From the NCBI RefSeq assembly GCF_902859585.1, contig NZ_CADIJM010000007.1:62001-126000 (forward strand): a stretch of DNA of 64,000 nucleotides. The letters run 5' to 3'. Source of the stretch: Achromobacter animicus. Lineage in GTDB: Bacteria > Pseudomonadota > Gammaproteobacteria > Burkholderiales > Burkholderiaceae_B. The translations under genes were made by a program, and so were the position numbers. Each line of letters opens with the position of its first letter. Position 1 is the stretch's first letter. Under the pieces are notes generated by a model. It saw only the letters and a list, made by a program, of their open reading frames with translations. It did not search any database and was not told the origin of the DNA. Shown piece by piece: positions 25,145-33,241 of this stretch.

Positions 25145-26269
25145 TTACATCTTGTCCTTCAGGACGCTCAGCAGGCGCTGCGCCGTCGGGCTGTTGTCAG
25201 GCGAACCGTTGGCGTCCAGTACCGAGACGGTGGTCTGTTCGCCGTTGCCCACCAGGTGGATGCGGTACTGGGGCGCCTGTGCCTTCTTGTCGCCGGAGAA
25301 CATGCGGCTGAAGAAGCCGGGCTGTTCCATCTTTTCGCCGGTGTCCGTGTCGACATAGCGAACGAAGTAGTCGCCAGCCGAACGGTCGCGGTCTTCGACG
25401 GCGAAGCCGCCACCATCGAGCGCCACGCCGACACGGCGCCAGGCGCGGTCGAAGGATTCGCTGACGATGAGCGACGCGCCCTGCGCGCGGACGTCCTGCT
25501 GAACAGCCGGACGCTGCGGCGAGGCTTCCGCCTGCTGCACCAGCCTGCGGGCGTTGTCGACGTCGGTGCCCAGGTAGACCATCATGCGCGCCAGCATGGC
25601 GGCGTTCAGGCCCGGGTCTTCCTTGCCGTTCTGCCACTGCACCTGGGCGCCGTCGGAACCGACGCGCTTCTCAAGCATCTGGCGGTGGCTGACGTAGATC
25701 TCGGTGTGGCCGTTGACGCGTTCGACGCGGGTGCGGAATTTTTCGCGCTCGCCGCTATCCCAGGCCGTTTCCAGCACGGCGCCCAGGGCTTGGCGCAGCC
25801 AGCTTTCCGGGATCTTGGCGCGGTTCTCGGCCCAGTCCGTTTCGATCAGGCCGGCGCCGGGGTTGTTGGTGGCGACAGTAAAGCCGCTTTCGGTCCAGAA
25901 GTCGATCAGGCGGGGGAATACCTGCTCGGGCGGACGGTCCACCACGAGCCAGCGCAGGTCGCCGTCGCGTTCGACACGCATGTCGGAGCGGCTGGGCAGC
26001 ACGTTGCTGGTCTTCGGGGCGCTGGCCTGGGCCACGCCTTGCTGCTGGAACTCAGAGAAGGTGGTGGAGCCGGATGCCGGCGCGCGGTAGCGGGGGTCGC
26101 TGTTGGCTTGCGTCAGGTCGGGCGGAATGCTCAGGGGCTCTCCGCGTTGGTTCACTGCGCTCTTGTAGTCGACCGATTCTTCATTGCCCAGGAATTGGTT
26201 GACCTCGGAGCACCCGGCCAGCAACACCAGAGACATCAATGCCGACAAACCGGCATGACGCTTGTTCAT
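25145..26269 (-). CDS. bamC: Outer-membrane assembly lipoprotein BamC
   Basis: 374 residues with lipoprotein signal LMSLVLLAGC and the SVDYKSA region that follows it in BamC proteins. A first BamC fold begins near WLVVDRPPEQVFPRLIDFW and a second near LIVSESFDRAWRRVGVALD. BamC is a lipoprotein of the BAM complex that inserts beta-barrel proteins. GAGGAAA precedes the ATG at 26269. Located 17 bp downstream of dapA, the conserved dapA-bamC (nlpB) order. Confidence 0.92.
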   Translation of the reverse strand: MNKRHAGLSALMSLVLLAGCSEVNQFLGNEESVDYKSAVNQRGEPLSIPPDLTQANSDPRYRAPASGSTTFSEFQQQGVAQASAPKTSNVLPSRSDMRVERDGDLRWLVVDRPPEQVFPRLIDFWTESGFTVATNNPGAGLIETDWAENRAKIPESWLRQALGAVLETAWDSGEREKFRTRVERVNGHTEIYVSHRQMLEKRVGSDGAQVQWQNGKEDPGLNAAMLARMMVYLGTDVDNARRLVQQAEASPQRPAVQQDVRAQGASLIVSESFDRAWRRVGVALDGGGFAVEDRDRSAGDYFVRYVDTDTGEKMEQPGFFSRMFSGDKKAQAPQYRIHLVGNGEQTTVSVLDANGSPDNSPTAQRLLSVLKDKM

Positions 26270-26286
26270 ACGTTTCCTCACGATAT

Positions 26287-27192
26287 TTAGAGCAGTCCCG
26301 TTTCCTGGAGCGCGTTGCGCACCGTTGCGTGATGCGGCGCGCTCAGTTCGACCAGTGGCAGTCGGTAGCCAAGCGCGCTGCGGCCCATTTCGGCCAACGC
26401 CCACTTGACGGGGATGGGGTTGGCTTCAACGAACAAAGCCTTGTTCAGACGCGCCAGGAACGCGTTAAGTTCACGGACCTTCGGCACGTCGCCCGCCAGG
26501 GCGGCGGCACAGAGGTCGCGCATGAGCTTGGGCGCCACGTTGGCCGTGACGGAAATGTTGCCGCGCGCCCCCAGCAGGATCAGGGCGGCCGCGGTGGGAT
26601 CGTCGCCGCTGAAGACCTGGAAGCTGGCAGGCGCCTCGCGGAGGAGCAGGCCGCCGCGGGCGATGTCGCCAGTGGCGTCCTTGATGCCGATGATGCCCGG
26701 CACCTGCGCCAGACGCAGGATCGTGTCGTTGCTCATGTCGGCAACGGTACGGCCCGGCACGTTGTACAAGATGGTGGGCAGGTCGACGGCTTCCGCGATG
26801 GTGCGGAAGTGGCGGTACAGGCCTTCTTGCGACGGCTTGTTGTAGTAAGGCACGACCGACAAGCCCGCGTGGGCGCCGACCGCCTTGGCGTGGCGCGTCA
26901 GGTGGATGGCTTCGTCGGTGGAGTTGGCGCCCACGCCAGCAATGACCGGAATGCGGCCGGCGGCGTGTTCGACGGCAACGCGGATCAGTTCCGCGTGTTC
27001 TTCCATGGAGACCGTGGGCGACTCCCCGGTGGTGCCCACCACCACCAGCGCGTCGGTGCCTTCCTGGACGTGCCAGTCGATCAACGACCGGTAGGCAGCG
27101 TAGTCCAGGCTGCCGTCGGGTTGCATTGGGGTGACCAGGGCCACCATGCTGCCCTGGAAATTAACGCCTGCGGCGGTAGCAGGGGATGCCAT
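26287..27192 (-). CDS. dapA: 4-hydroxy-tetrahydrodipicolinate synthase
   Basis: 301 residues, TIM-barrel aldolase. The Schiff-base lysine is K171 ([11 protein letters not shown]). The catalytic triad Thr is in GTTGES (T54-T55), Tyr143 is in ILYNVPGR, and the YYNKP loop at 116-120 is present. It condenses pyruvate and aspartate semialdehyde in lysine and diaminopimelate synthesis. ATG 27192 is preferred because GGAG lies about 10 nt upstream; an in-frame TTG at 27207 would overlap that site. First gene of the dapA-bamC unit. Confidence 0.95.
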   Translation of the reverse strand: MASPATAAGVNFQGSMVALVTPMQPDGSLDYAAYRSLIDWHVQEGTDALVVVGTTGESPTVSMEEHAELIRVAVEHAAGRIPVIAGVGANSTDEAIHLTRHAKAVGAHAGLSVVPYYNKPSQEGLYRHFRTIAEAVDLPTILYNVPGRTVADMSNDTILRLAQVPGIIGIKDATGDIARGGLLLREAPASFQVFSGDDPTAAALILLGARGNISVTANVAPKLMRDLCAAALAGDVPKVRELNAFLARLNKALFVEANPIPVKWALAEMGRSALGYRLPLVELSAPHHATVRNALQETGLL

Positions 27193-27279
27193 AGATTCGG
27201 GCTCCAAAACCCTGCGGCGGGATTGCCCCAGGGCCTGATTCAGTGAAACCGCTGAGTTTAACGGATATTAGGGGGAATC

Positions 27280-27927
27280 TTACAGAAACCACTGAACGAT
27301 CGTCGTTCCCAGCCCGAGCACCGGTTGCATCAATAACCAGAGCACATCGGTGACCAAAAGCACAATGACGATGATCAAGCCATACGGCTCGATTTTCGAG
27401 TATTGCCAGGCCAGACGATTGGGCAGCAGGCTGAACAGGATGCGTCCGCCGTCCAGGGGCAGGATGGGCAGCAAGTTCAGCGCCATCAGCACGAGGTTGA
27501 CGTTGACGCCCGCCACCGCCATTTCGAACCAGAAGCTTTCGTGCAGGCCGCTTTCCATGAACAGGCGCAGCGACAGCGCCCACAGGATGGCCATGAACAT
27601 ATTGGCAGCCGGACCGGCCAGCGCCACCCAGGCCATGTCCTTTTTGGGGCGGCGCAGGCGGCCGAAGTCGACGGGAACCGGCTTGGCCCAGCCGAAGAGC
27701 AGCATGGAGCCGCCGATGAGCTTGGAGGCCAGCAGGATGGCGACCGGCACCAGCAGCGTGCCGACGGGGTCGATGTGCCGCGCCGGATTCAGGCTGACCC
27801 GTCCGGCCTGGTAGGCGGTCGGATCGCCCAACATGCGCGCCACGTAGCCGTGCGCGGCCTCGTGCAGGGTGATGGCGAAGATAACCGGTATCGCGTAGAC
27901 CGCAATGGTTTGGATGATGTCATTCAT
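27280..27927 (-). CDS. Site-2 protease-family M50 metalloprotease
   Basis: 215 residues, polytopic. Zinc site HEAAH at 22-26 (LHEAAHGYVARMLGD) and the second motif NLLPILPLDGGRI near residue 155. Several other hydrophobic helices. No PDZ domain, so it belongs to the short bacterial S2P branch, not RseP. It would cleave membrane proteins within the bilayer; substrate unknown. Confidence 0.9.
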   Translation of the reverse strand: MNDIIQTIAVYAIPVIFAITLHEAAHGYVARMLGDPTAYQAGRVSLNPARHIDPVGTLLVPVAILLASKLIGGSMLLFGWAKPVPVDFGRLRRPKKDMAWVALAGPAANMFMAILWALSLRLFMESGLHESFWFEMAVAGVNVNLVLMALNLLPILPLDGGRILFSLLPNRLAWQYSKIEPYGLIIVIVLLVTDVLWLLMQPVLGLGTTIVQWFL

Positions 27928-27996
27928 GGCGAACCGGATTGTAGATGAGCCACGCCCGCGCGCGGCACGTCTCGTGCATCGAGGCGAGGGGTGAAA

Positions 27997-28623
27997 TCAG
28001 ACAAGTCCGAGCGTGGCGGGATCGCCGCGGCCCAGGCGCACGACAACCGGCTCGTCGGCCGTGAGGTCGATCACCGTGGTGGGCGCCTGCGGGCAGGCGC
28101 CTGCATCGATGATGGCGGCCAGATCGTGGTCGTAGCGCTCGCGGATTTCTTCGGCGTCGTTCAGCGCCTCGGTTTCATCCTTGGGAATGAGCGTCGTGGA
28201 CAGGAGCGGCGAGCCCGCCTGCTCCAGCAAGCCCAGGAGGACGGCGTGATCCGGCACACGGATGCCGATGGTCTTGCGCGATGGGTGCGATACGCGCCGC
28301 GGGACCTCTTTGGTGGCCTCTAGGATGAAGGTCCACGGGCCGGGCGTCGCGGCTTTCAGCAGTCGATACTGCTTATTGTCGACGCGGGCGAAGTGGCCGA
28401 TTTCAGCCAGGTCGCGGCATAGAAGCGTGAGGTGGTGGCGTTCGTCGAGTCCGCGCAGCCGGCGCAGCCCGTCGGCGGCGCTTTTGTCGTCCAGGCGGGC
28501 GACGACGGCATAACTGGAGTCGGTGGGCACAGCCACCAGCCCCCCGTCATTAAGCCATTGCGCGGCTTGCTTGAGCAGCCGCGGCTGGGGATTTGCTGGG
28601 TGAACGGAGAAGTACAAAGCCAT
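27997..28623 (-). CDS. yciO: YciO-type threonylcarbamoyl-AMP synthase-like protein
   Basis: 208 residues, YciO length, lacking the extra domain of Sua5. Core motifs match the TsaC/YciO fold: GGLVAVPTDSSYAV for substrate binding, LTLLCRDLAEIGHFA, TPGPWTFILEATKEVPRR, RKTIGIRVPDH and TTVIDLTADEPVVVRLG at the C-terminus. TsaC members make threonylcarbamoyl-AMP for tRNA t6A. YciO proteins share the fold with weaker or different activity. Adjacent to the M50 gene on the same strand, 69 bp apart. Confidence 0.87.
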   Translation of the reverse strand: MALYFSVHPANPQPRLLKQAAQWLNDGGLVAVPTDSSYAVVARLDDKSAADGLRRLRGLDERHHLTLLCRDLAEIGHFARVDNKQYRLLKAATPGPWTFILEATKEVPRRVSHPSRKTIGIRVPDHAVLLGLLEQAGSPLLSTTLIPKDETEALNDAEEIRERYDHDLAAIIDAGACPQAPTTVIDLTADEPVVVRLGRGDPATLGLV

Positions 28624-28708
28624 GGGTTTATCCTAACATCCTTGAAGGCCGCTCAATTGCGCGGCGATGCAAAATGGCGGTATCGCCGATCCGCCCCGGA
28701 GAACGAAT

Positions 28709-29560
28709 ATGCGCCTTGGAAATTCGCGCCAGAGCAACAATGTGGAAGACCGCCGGTCGGGCGGCCCGCGAATCGGGGGCCGCGGCACCATCGGCATAGG
28801 CACGATAGTACTTGCCCTTGTCGCAATGTACTTCGGCGTGGATCCCCGCGTGGTCCTCGACATGGCCGAGGGGCCGGCGGTACAGGAACAGGCGCCCGCC
28901 ACGGCCCCGCCGGCCAACGATCCGCAGGCCGTCTTCGTGTCCAAGGTGCTGGGCGAAACCGAGGACGTGTGGAATGCCATCTTCCAGAAGGAACTGAACC
29001 GCCAGTACGTCGAACCCAAGCTGGTGCTCTTTCGCGGCGCTACGCCGACGGCCTGCGGCACCGGCCAATCGGCCATGGGGCCCTTCTACTGCCCTGGCGA
29101 CAGCAAGGTCTATATAGACCTGTCGTTCTTTGACGAGCTGCAGAACCGGTTCAAGGCGCCGGGCGATTTCGCGCAGGCGTATGTGATCGCGCATGAAGTC
29201 GGCCATCATGTGCAGCACCTGCTGGGCATTTCGGACCAAGTTGACCAACTGCGCCGTCGCAACCCGTCGCAGGCCAATGCGCTGTCGGTGCGGCTGGAGC
29301 TGCAGGCGGACTGCTTTGCCGGCCTGTGGGCGCAGCGCGCCGATGCGGCGCGCAACATTCTTGAAGGCGGCGACGTCGAAGAAGCGCTGGCAGCGGCCAC
29401 CGCCATCGGCGACGACCGGCTGCAGAAGCAGAGCCAGGGCTACGTGGTGCCCGATGCCTTCACGCACGGCAGTTCCGCGCAGCGCGTGCGGTGGTTCAAG
29501 CGCGGCCTGGAAAGCGGCAGCATCAAGCAGTGCGACACGTTTGGTGCGACATCGCTGTGA
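28709..29560 (+). CDS. YpfJ-type neutral zinc metallopeptidase
   Basis: 283 residues. Cytoplasmic N-terminus, one membrane segment at about residues 27-43, then an extracytoplasmic zinc-peptidase domain with HEVGHH (H162, E163, H166) and LELQADCFAGLWAQ supplying the third ligand region. GGAG lies 7 nt before the ATG at 28709, which is preferred over the ATG at 28667. Family (YpfJ/KPN_02809) substrates are unknown. The gene is followed by a GGCACC hexamer array. Confidence 0.88.
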   Translation: MRLGNSRQSNNVEDRRSGGPRIGGRGTIGIGTIVLALVAMYFGVDPRVVLDMAEGPAVQEQAPATAPPANDPQAVFVSKVLGETEDVWNAIFQKELNRQYVEPKLVLFRGATPTACGTGQSAMGPFYCPGDSKVYIDLSFFDELQNRFKAPGDFAQAYVIAHEVGHHVQHLLGISDQVDQLRRRNPSQANALSVRLELQADCFAGLWAQRADAARNILEGGDVEEALAAATAIGDDRLQKQSQGYVVPDAFTHGSSAQRVRWFKRGLESGSIKQCDTFGATSL

Positions 29561-29576
29561 CGGCAGATTCGCGCTG

Positions 29577-29624
29577 GGCACCGGCAGCGGCACCGGCACC
29601 GGCACCGGCACCGGCACCGGCATG
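29577..29624. repeat. GGCACC hexamer tandem repeat
   Basis: GGCACC, one GGCAGC variant, then five exact GGCACC copies and a GGCATG end, all within the intergenic region after the metallopeptidase stop. Slippage would alter the distance to the LexA box only on its upstream side. Confidence 0.9.
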
Positions 29625-29649
29625 CCATCATTCCAGGCCGGCCGCCCGC

Positions 29650-29673
29650 TTGACTGTATATCCATACAGTCAA
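29650..29673. promoter_or_regulatory. LexA (SOS) box
   Basis: The core CTGTATATCCATACAG (29654-29669) fits CTGT-N8-ACAG, with the AT-rich spacer typical of strong boxes. The dyad extends to perfect 10-bp arms (TTGACTGTAT/ATACAGTCAA, 29650-29673) around a 4-bp centre. It lies 143 bp before the ATG at 29816. A -10-like TAAGAT follows at 29698-29703. No other equally good box was noticed in the window. Confidence 0.75.
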
Positions 29674-29815
29674 CCAACCCCTGCCGTCTTCATCTTGTAA
29701 GATTACGCCCCCTCGCAATGCTGCGCGCGCGTGTTCATCTCCGCGGCGCGGCGGGCGCAGCGCACGCCACTCGCCGGTTTGCCCACGCGCCCTCCAAGAC
29801 CCTTTATCTGTTTCC

Positions 29816-30352
29816 ATGGCCAACAAGTTCGAACCGCTAATCACCGTTGATGAGGTGCAAGAGATTCTTGCCGAACCCAAGGAAACCGCGAAGCCCATCG
29901 TCTGGGTCCCGAAGCCGGCGGCGGGCAGTGCGCAGTGGATGGAGTTCAGCAGCCCTTGCAAGATCAAGGGCGACGTGCGCGAAGACGTGATCTTTCGCGT
30001 CATGTACCGGGGCGCCCGCACCGCAGTGCACGGCCAGGCCACCATCTTTCTGACGGAAGCGTTCTGTGCCAGCCTGTTCGTCGGGCCGCACCGGGTGTAC
30101 GGGGTGGACACCGACGACTCGTTTCACACCAGCCTGGTGGGCGCGGACCGGCCGCAGTACCGCAAGCCGCTGGCCGACCGCAGCCATGAGCACATCTGGG
30201 TCGAGGAAGGCGAAGGCTATGCCGAGCCCGTCGTGCCCGCGCTGGACACCATCGCGGCGCTGATGCAGTATTTCCTGCCGCGAGCGAATCTGACGCTGGC
30301 CGGCGGCTTTGCGCATCCCCTCAAAGGCCGCCAAATCGAACTGATCCTATGA
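29816..30352 (+). CDS. Unrecognised protein, first gene of a LexA-box cassette
   Basis: 178 residues, no domain recognised. Soluble, no signal peptide or membrane segment. N-terminal LITVDEVQEILAEPKETAKP, central VIFRVMYRGARTAVHGQATIFL, C-terminal ALMQYFLPRANLTLAGGF. The last codons overlap the next gene (ATGA at 30349-30352), so the two products are probably made together. No clear ribosome-binding site precedes the ATG, so the start could lie further in. The upstream LexA box predicts DNA-damage induction. Confidence 0.72.
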   Translation: MANKFEPLITVDEVQEILAEPKETAKPIVWVPKPAAGSAQWMEFSSPCKIKGDVREDVIFRVMYRGARTAVHGQATIFLTEAFCASLFVGPHRVYGVDTDDSFHTSLVGADRPQYRKPLADRSHEHIWVEEGEGYAEPVVPALDTIAALMQYFLPRANLTLAGGFAHPLKGRQIELIL

Positions 30353-31113
30353 GTAATTTTCTGGAAGCCTCCGGCTGGACCGTCCTGCCGGCGGGCGAAC
30401 ACGCCATCCGCGCCGTGTCTCCCATGACGCTGGGCCTTGACGGCCAGCACGCGGCCTTTTTCATCGCGCATCCGGACGAGTCGTCGTTCTACCTGACCGA
30501 CGCCTGTGAGACCGCGATGCACGCGTCGAGCTTCGGCATCGAGGTAGCGGCCAAGCGCATCGACATCCTGAACGAGACGCCGGGCGTCACCCTCGCCCAC
30601 TTCGACCGGTCGGGCGCGATCGTGGCGTCGGGCCCGAATGAGCAGTTGCAGGAAGCGCTATGGGACGCGGTAAAGCTGGCGATGGCCCTGTCGTTTCAGT
30701 GCGCGAAGTGGATGCCACGTTTCAGCCAGCTGCGCTTCCGCGCCCAGGTGGGACGCGCGCTGGCCGAAGGCGTGGGCGTGAACCGCATGGTCAAGGGCGC
30801 GCGCGCCAAGGGCAGCAGCGGTCACACGGCGGACTTCGCGTACGCGGTGCGTGCGGCGGGCAGCACCGCCCTCACCTACATCGAGCCCATCGCCCTGAAG
30901 GCGGGCAAGAAGATGGACTGGACGCAGGTCTATCAGACTCACGGCAAGATGTCGGACGTGAAGATGGCCGATGCGCGCAACTCGCGCATGGTGATTCTGG
31001 AAGACGGCGCGTCGGCCGAGGAATTCAAGAAGGCCGTGACGATCCTGGAGCAGTCCGCCACCGTGCAGACGCTGGCCAAGACGCGCGACTGGCGCGAAGT
31101 GTTTTCGACGTAG
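30349..31113 (+). CDS. DUF1828/DUF1829-like protein, second gene of the LexA-box cassette
   Basis: 254 residues. The first 110 resemble DUF1828 (MTLGLDGQHAAFFIAHPDES, FYLTDACETAMHASSFGIEV, RIDILNETPGVTLAHFDRSG). The C-terminal half, with FAYAVRAAGSTALTYIEPIA and MVILEDGASAEEFKKAVTIL, resembles the companion DUF1829 region. Families of this kind occur mostly in prophage and accessory loci, and no activity is established. ATG overlaps the preceding stop by 4 bp. Soluble, no signal peptide. Confidence 0.68.
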   Translation: MSNFLEASGWTVLPAGEHAIRAVSPMTLGLDGQHAAFFIAHPDESSFYLTDACETAMHASSFGIEVAAKRIDILNETPGVTLAHFDRSGAIVASGPNEQLQEALWDAVKLAMALSFQCAKWMPRFSQLRFRAQVGRALAEGVGVNRMVKGARAKGSSGHTADFAYAVRAAGSTALTYIEPIALKAGKKMDWTQVYQTHGKMSDVKMADARNSRMVILEDGASAEEFKKAVTILEQSATVQTLAKTRDWREVFST

Positions 31114-31132
31114 CCGTCAAAAGTCAGGCGGG

Positions 31133-31408
31133 TCAGGACGGCAGATTGGTCAGGCCGTCCACGATTTCGCGGCCATGCAGAATGGCCGCATGGACGGCCT
31201 CGCGCGGGCTGTAGACAAAGCCACCGCCGGCAAATTGCGGTACGGGGTATTCGTCGCCGCCTTCAAGGATGGCGCCTGCCTGCACGACCATCACCGATGC
31301 GATGAAGACAGGGCCGCTGGATTGCGCCGGAACTTCGATAGCGCCGCTGCCCCGGGAAACCTTGGCCGTGAGGCGGTATCCCTTGTAGATCAAGTTGTTC
31401 TGATGCAC
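31133..31408 (-). CDS. Conserved hypothetical protein, 91 aa
   Basis: Not recognised. A compact beta-rich small protein: NLIYKGYRLTAKVSR, then GPVFIASVMVVQAGAI and an alpha helix SPREAVHAAILHGREIVDGL. The ending resembles small Burkholderiales proteins that follow a modified beta-hairpin fold. Convergent with the LexA-box cassette and separated from it by only 19 bp. Confidence 0.65.
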   Translation of the reverse strand: MHQNNLIYKGYRLTAKVSRGSGAIEVPAQSSGPVFIASVMVVQAGAILEGGDEYPVPQFAGGGFVYSPREAVHAAILHGREIVDGLTNLPS

Positions 31409-31590
31409 TTCGGTAGTCCTCTATCTGCCGTCGAGCATACTCCGTGATTCGATGACAATCCGGATAAGTTTTGTAACCCAAGCAGAAAATGGAAACACTG
31501 TTGCGCTGCCGCAAGCGCGTCCCCGTTTCTCAACCGCTGGGAATCAAAATGGCCATTTGGCCGAGAGTCAGCGTAGACGCGGCTTGCGGG

Positions 31591-31616
31591 GCTGCACCGC
31601 CATTTAGCGGTGCAGC
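31591..31616. terminator. 10-bp stem-loop downstream of the GNAT gene
   Basis: GCTGCACCGC (31591-31600), loop CATTTA, GCGGTGCAGC (31607-31616), 22 bp past the GNAT stop on the minus strand. No T-tract follows on either strand, so it may mark a processed or Rho-dependent 3' end and not an intrinsic terminator. Confidence 0.4.
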
Positions 31617-31638
31617 ATCAACAGCGGTTTCCGGGGAT

Positions 31639-32295
31639 TTACCCTAGGCCCTGTTGCGAAAGTGCATCCTGGGACACTTTCATCCCTGTCATGCGCATGT
31701 AATCGTCCAGCCGCCAGCCTTTACCGAGCAGGATCATGCGGGTATGCAGGTCGTCCCGCACGGCCGGACTGACCTCACTTCCCAGATACGTGAGCTGCTT
31801 GCTGCGCAGGTCCACGAAGCCCAGCACATAATCGCGCGCCAGCCCCATCCACAGACGATGCGCCCCCACCGACTGACGGGCGCCGCTTAGGATGCACAAA
31901 CCCGCATCCAGCGCCCAGCGGTACACCGCGGTGGCCAGTCCCATGCCTTGGTAAGGGGCGGCGTACTTGGAATGCGGCGCGCGCACGTAGGGATCGGCGC
32001 GCCGCCCCACTTCGATCAGGCGGTTGAAGACGGTATAACCCGCCAGCCGGCCGCGCCGCACGTCCACCACATACACGTAATACTCGCCGTCGGCCTCGCG
32101 GTAGCGAAGCACAATGCCAGGGATATCGGTCTTGACCTCCGGCAATCCATGCAGGCGGTCCATTGGACGATTCATGCGGTTGTGGATGGCATCGAGTTCC
32201 TTATCCACTTCTTCGGGACTATGGTTAACGTCGATGCGCAATTCCGTCACGATCGACATGACGTGACGGAACGCGTGCAGGGCCAGCGTAGGCAA
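31639..32295 (-). CDS. GNAT-family N-acetyltransferase-like protein
   Basis: 218 residues from a TTG at 32295. This start is chosen because a perfect AGGAGG lies a few nt upstream, and upstream in-frame codons fall into the terminator of the preceding gene. A later ATG at 32259 is possible. The acetyl-CoA region is recognisable as APYQGMGLATAVYRWALDAG, preceded by the beta strands GEYYVYVVDVRRGRLAGYTVF. Substrate unknown. Confidence 0.75.
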   Translation of the reverse strand: MPTLALHAFRHVMSIVTELRIDVNHSPEEVDKELDAIHNRMNRPMDRLHGLPEVKTDIPGIVLRYREADGEYYVYVVDVRRGRLAGYTVFNRLIEVGRRADPYVRAPHSKYAAPYQGMGLATAVYRWALDAGLCILSGARQSVGAHRLWMGLARDYVLGFVDLRSKQLTYLGSEVSPAVRDDLHTRMILLGKGWRLDDYMRMTGMKVSQDALSQQGLG

Positions 32296-32343
32296 GGCCA
32301 CCTCCTGTACAGGGTTGAGAAGCTGTCCGCGAGGGACGGGACG

Positions 32344-32367
32344 TAAAAAAAGCCGCATCCGCGGCTT
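32344..32367 (-). terminator. Rho-independent terminator of the ArsR-type gene
   Basis: On the minus strand AAGCCGC-GGAT-GCGGCTT is followed by a run of T residues (A residues 32344-32350 on the plus strand). It lies about 70 bp after the stop at 32435. Confidence 0.88.
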
Positions 32368-32434
32368 GAAAGGTTGTGTGCGGGTGCACCGCCGTATGGG
32401 GCGGTATGGATGGGGCGAGGCGCGGAGGAAGCGA

Positions 32435-33163
32435 TCAGGCTGCTGCATGCGCGTCCCTTTGGGCGGCGGGCTGGTCGCCGGCAAGACCGAAGAAGGCCGG
32501 AAACTGGCGTTCGCCCTTGGCCGTGATGCGCAGCGCGCGTGAGTCCAGATCCTTGCTGATCCAGCCGCGCGCCAAGAGCGCATCGAGCAGCGCGGCGCCC
32601 AGTGCGCCTCCCAGATGCGAGCGCCGCTCGCTCCAATCCAGGCACGCGCAGGCAAAGCGGCGGCGGCGCTGGCGCGCTTGCGCGGCATCAACGCCCACCT
32701 GCGCGAGCGACGCCTCGCCCAGCGGCGTCAGCAGATAGTCGCGGCCGTCCGGCGTCAACCAGTGCCGGGCCAGCATCGCATCGTGAATTTGCACCGCCAG
32801 CGTGCCGGCCATGTGGTCGTAGCAGGTGCGGCTGTCGCGCAGCGCGGAAGGCGTGGTCGGCTTGAACGGGGCGCGGTCGGCGCCCGCCACTACCAACAGC
32901 GCCTCCAGCGCGTGGCCGACGTCGCCGCTCGCCAACCGGTAGTAGCGGTGCTTGCCCTGCACGGCCATCTCGACGAGACCCTGATCGCGCAGACGCTGGA
33001 AATGGCTGCTGGCCGTGGACGCGCCGATGTCGGCGGCCGCGGCCAATTCCGTGGCGGTGCGCGCGCGGCCATCCAGCAGCACGCATAGCATGCGCGCCCT
33101 CGCGGGATCGGCAATGGCGCCCGCCACGGCGGACAGGTTGATGTCGGCGAACTCGGATTCCAT
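32435..33163 (-). CDS. ArsR-family regulator with C-terminal extension
   Basis: 242 residues; the first 95 form an ArsR winged helix (IADPARARMLCVLLDGRARTA, ADIGASTASSHFQRLRDQGL, KHRYYRLASGDV). The remaining 140 residues are longer than a classical ArsR. They include RTCYDHMAGTLAVQIHDAML, a Cys/His-containing segment that could bind a metal or ligand. Divergent from an MFS transporter at 33242, so it probably represses that gene. Confidence 0.87.
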   Translation of the reverse strand: MESEFADINLSAVAGAIADPARARMLCVLLDGRARTATELAAAADIGASTASSHFQRLRDQGLVEMAVQGKHRYYRLASGDVGHALEALLVVAGADRAPFKPTTPSALRDSRTCYDHMAGTLAVQIHDAMLARHWLTPDGRDYLLTPLGEASLAQVGVDAAQARQRRRRFACACLDWSERRSHLGGALGAALLDALLARGWISKDLDSRALRITAKGERQFPAFFGLAGDQPAAQRDAHAAA

Positions 33164-33241
33164 GATTCGGTATGGACCAAAGTGTTGTGTGCAGGACGTA
33201 AGCATACTTCGACTCAACGAAAACAACATCCACGCCATCCC

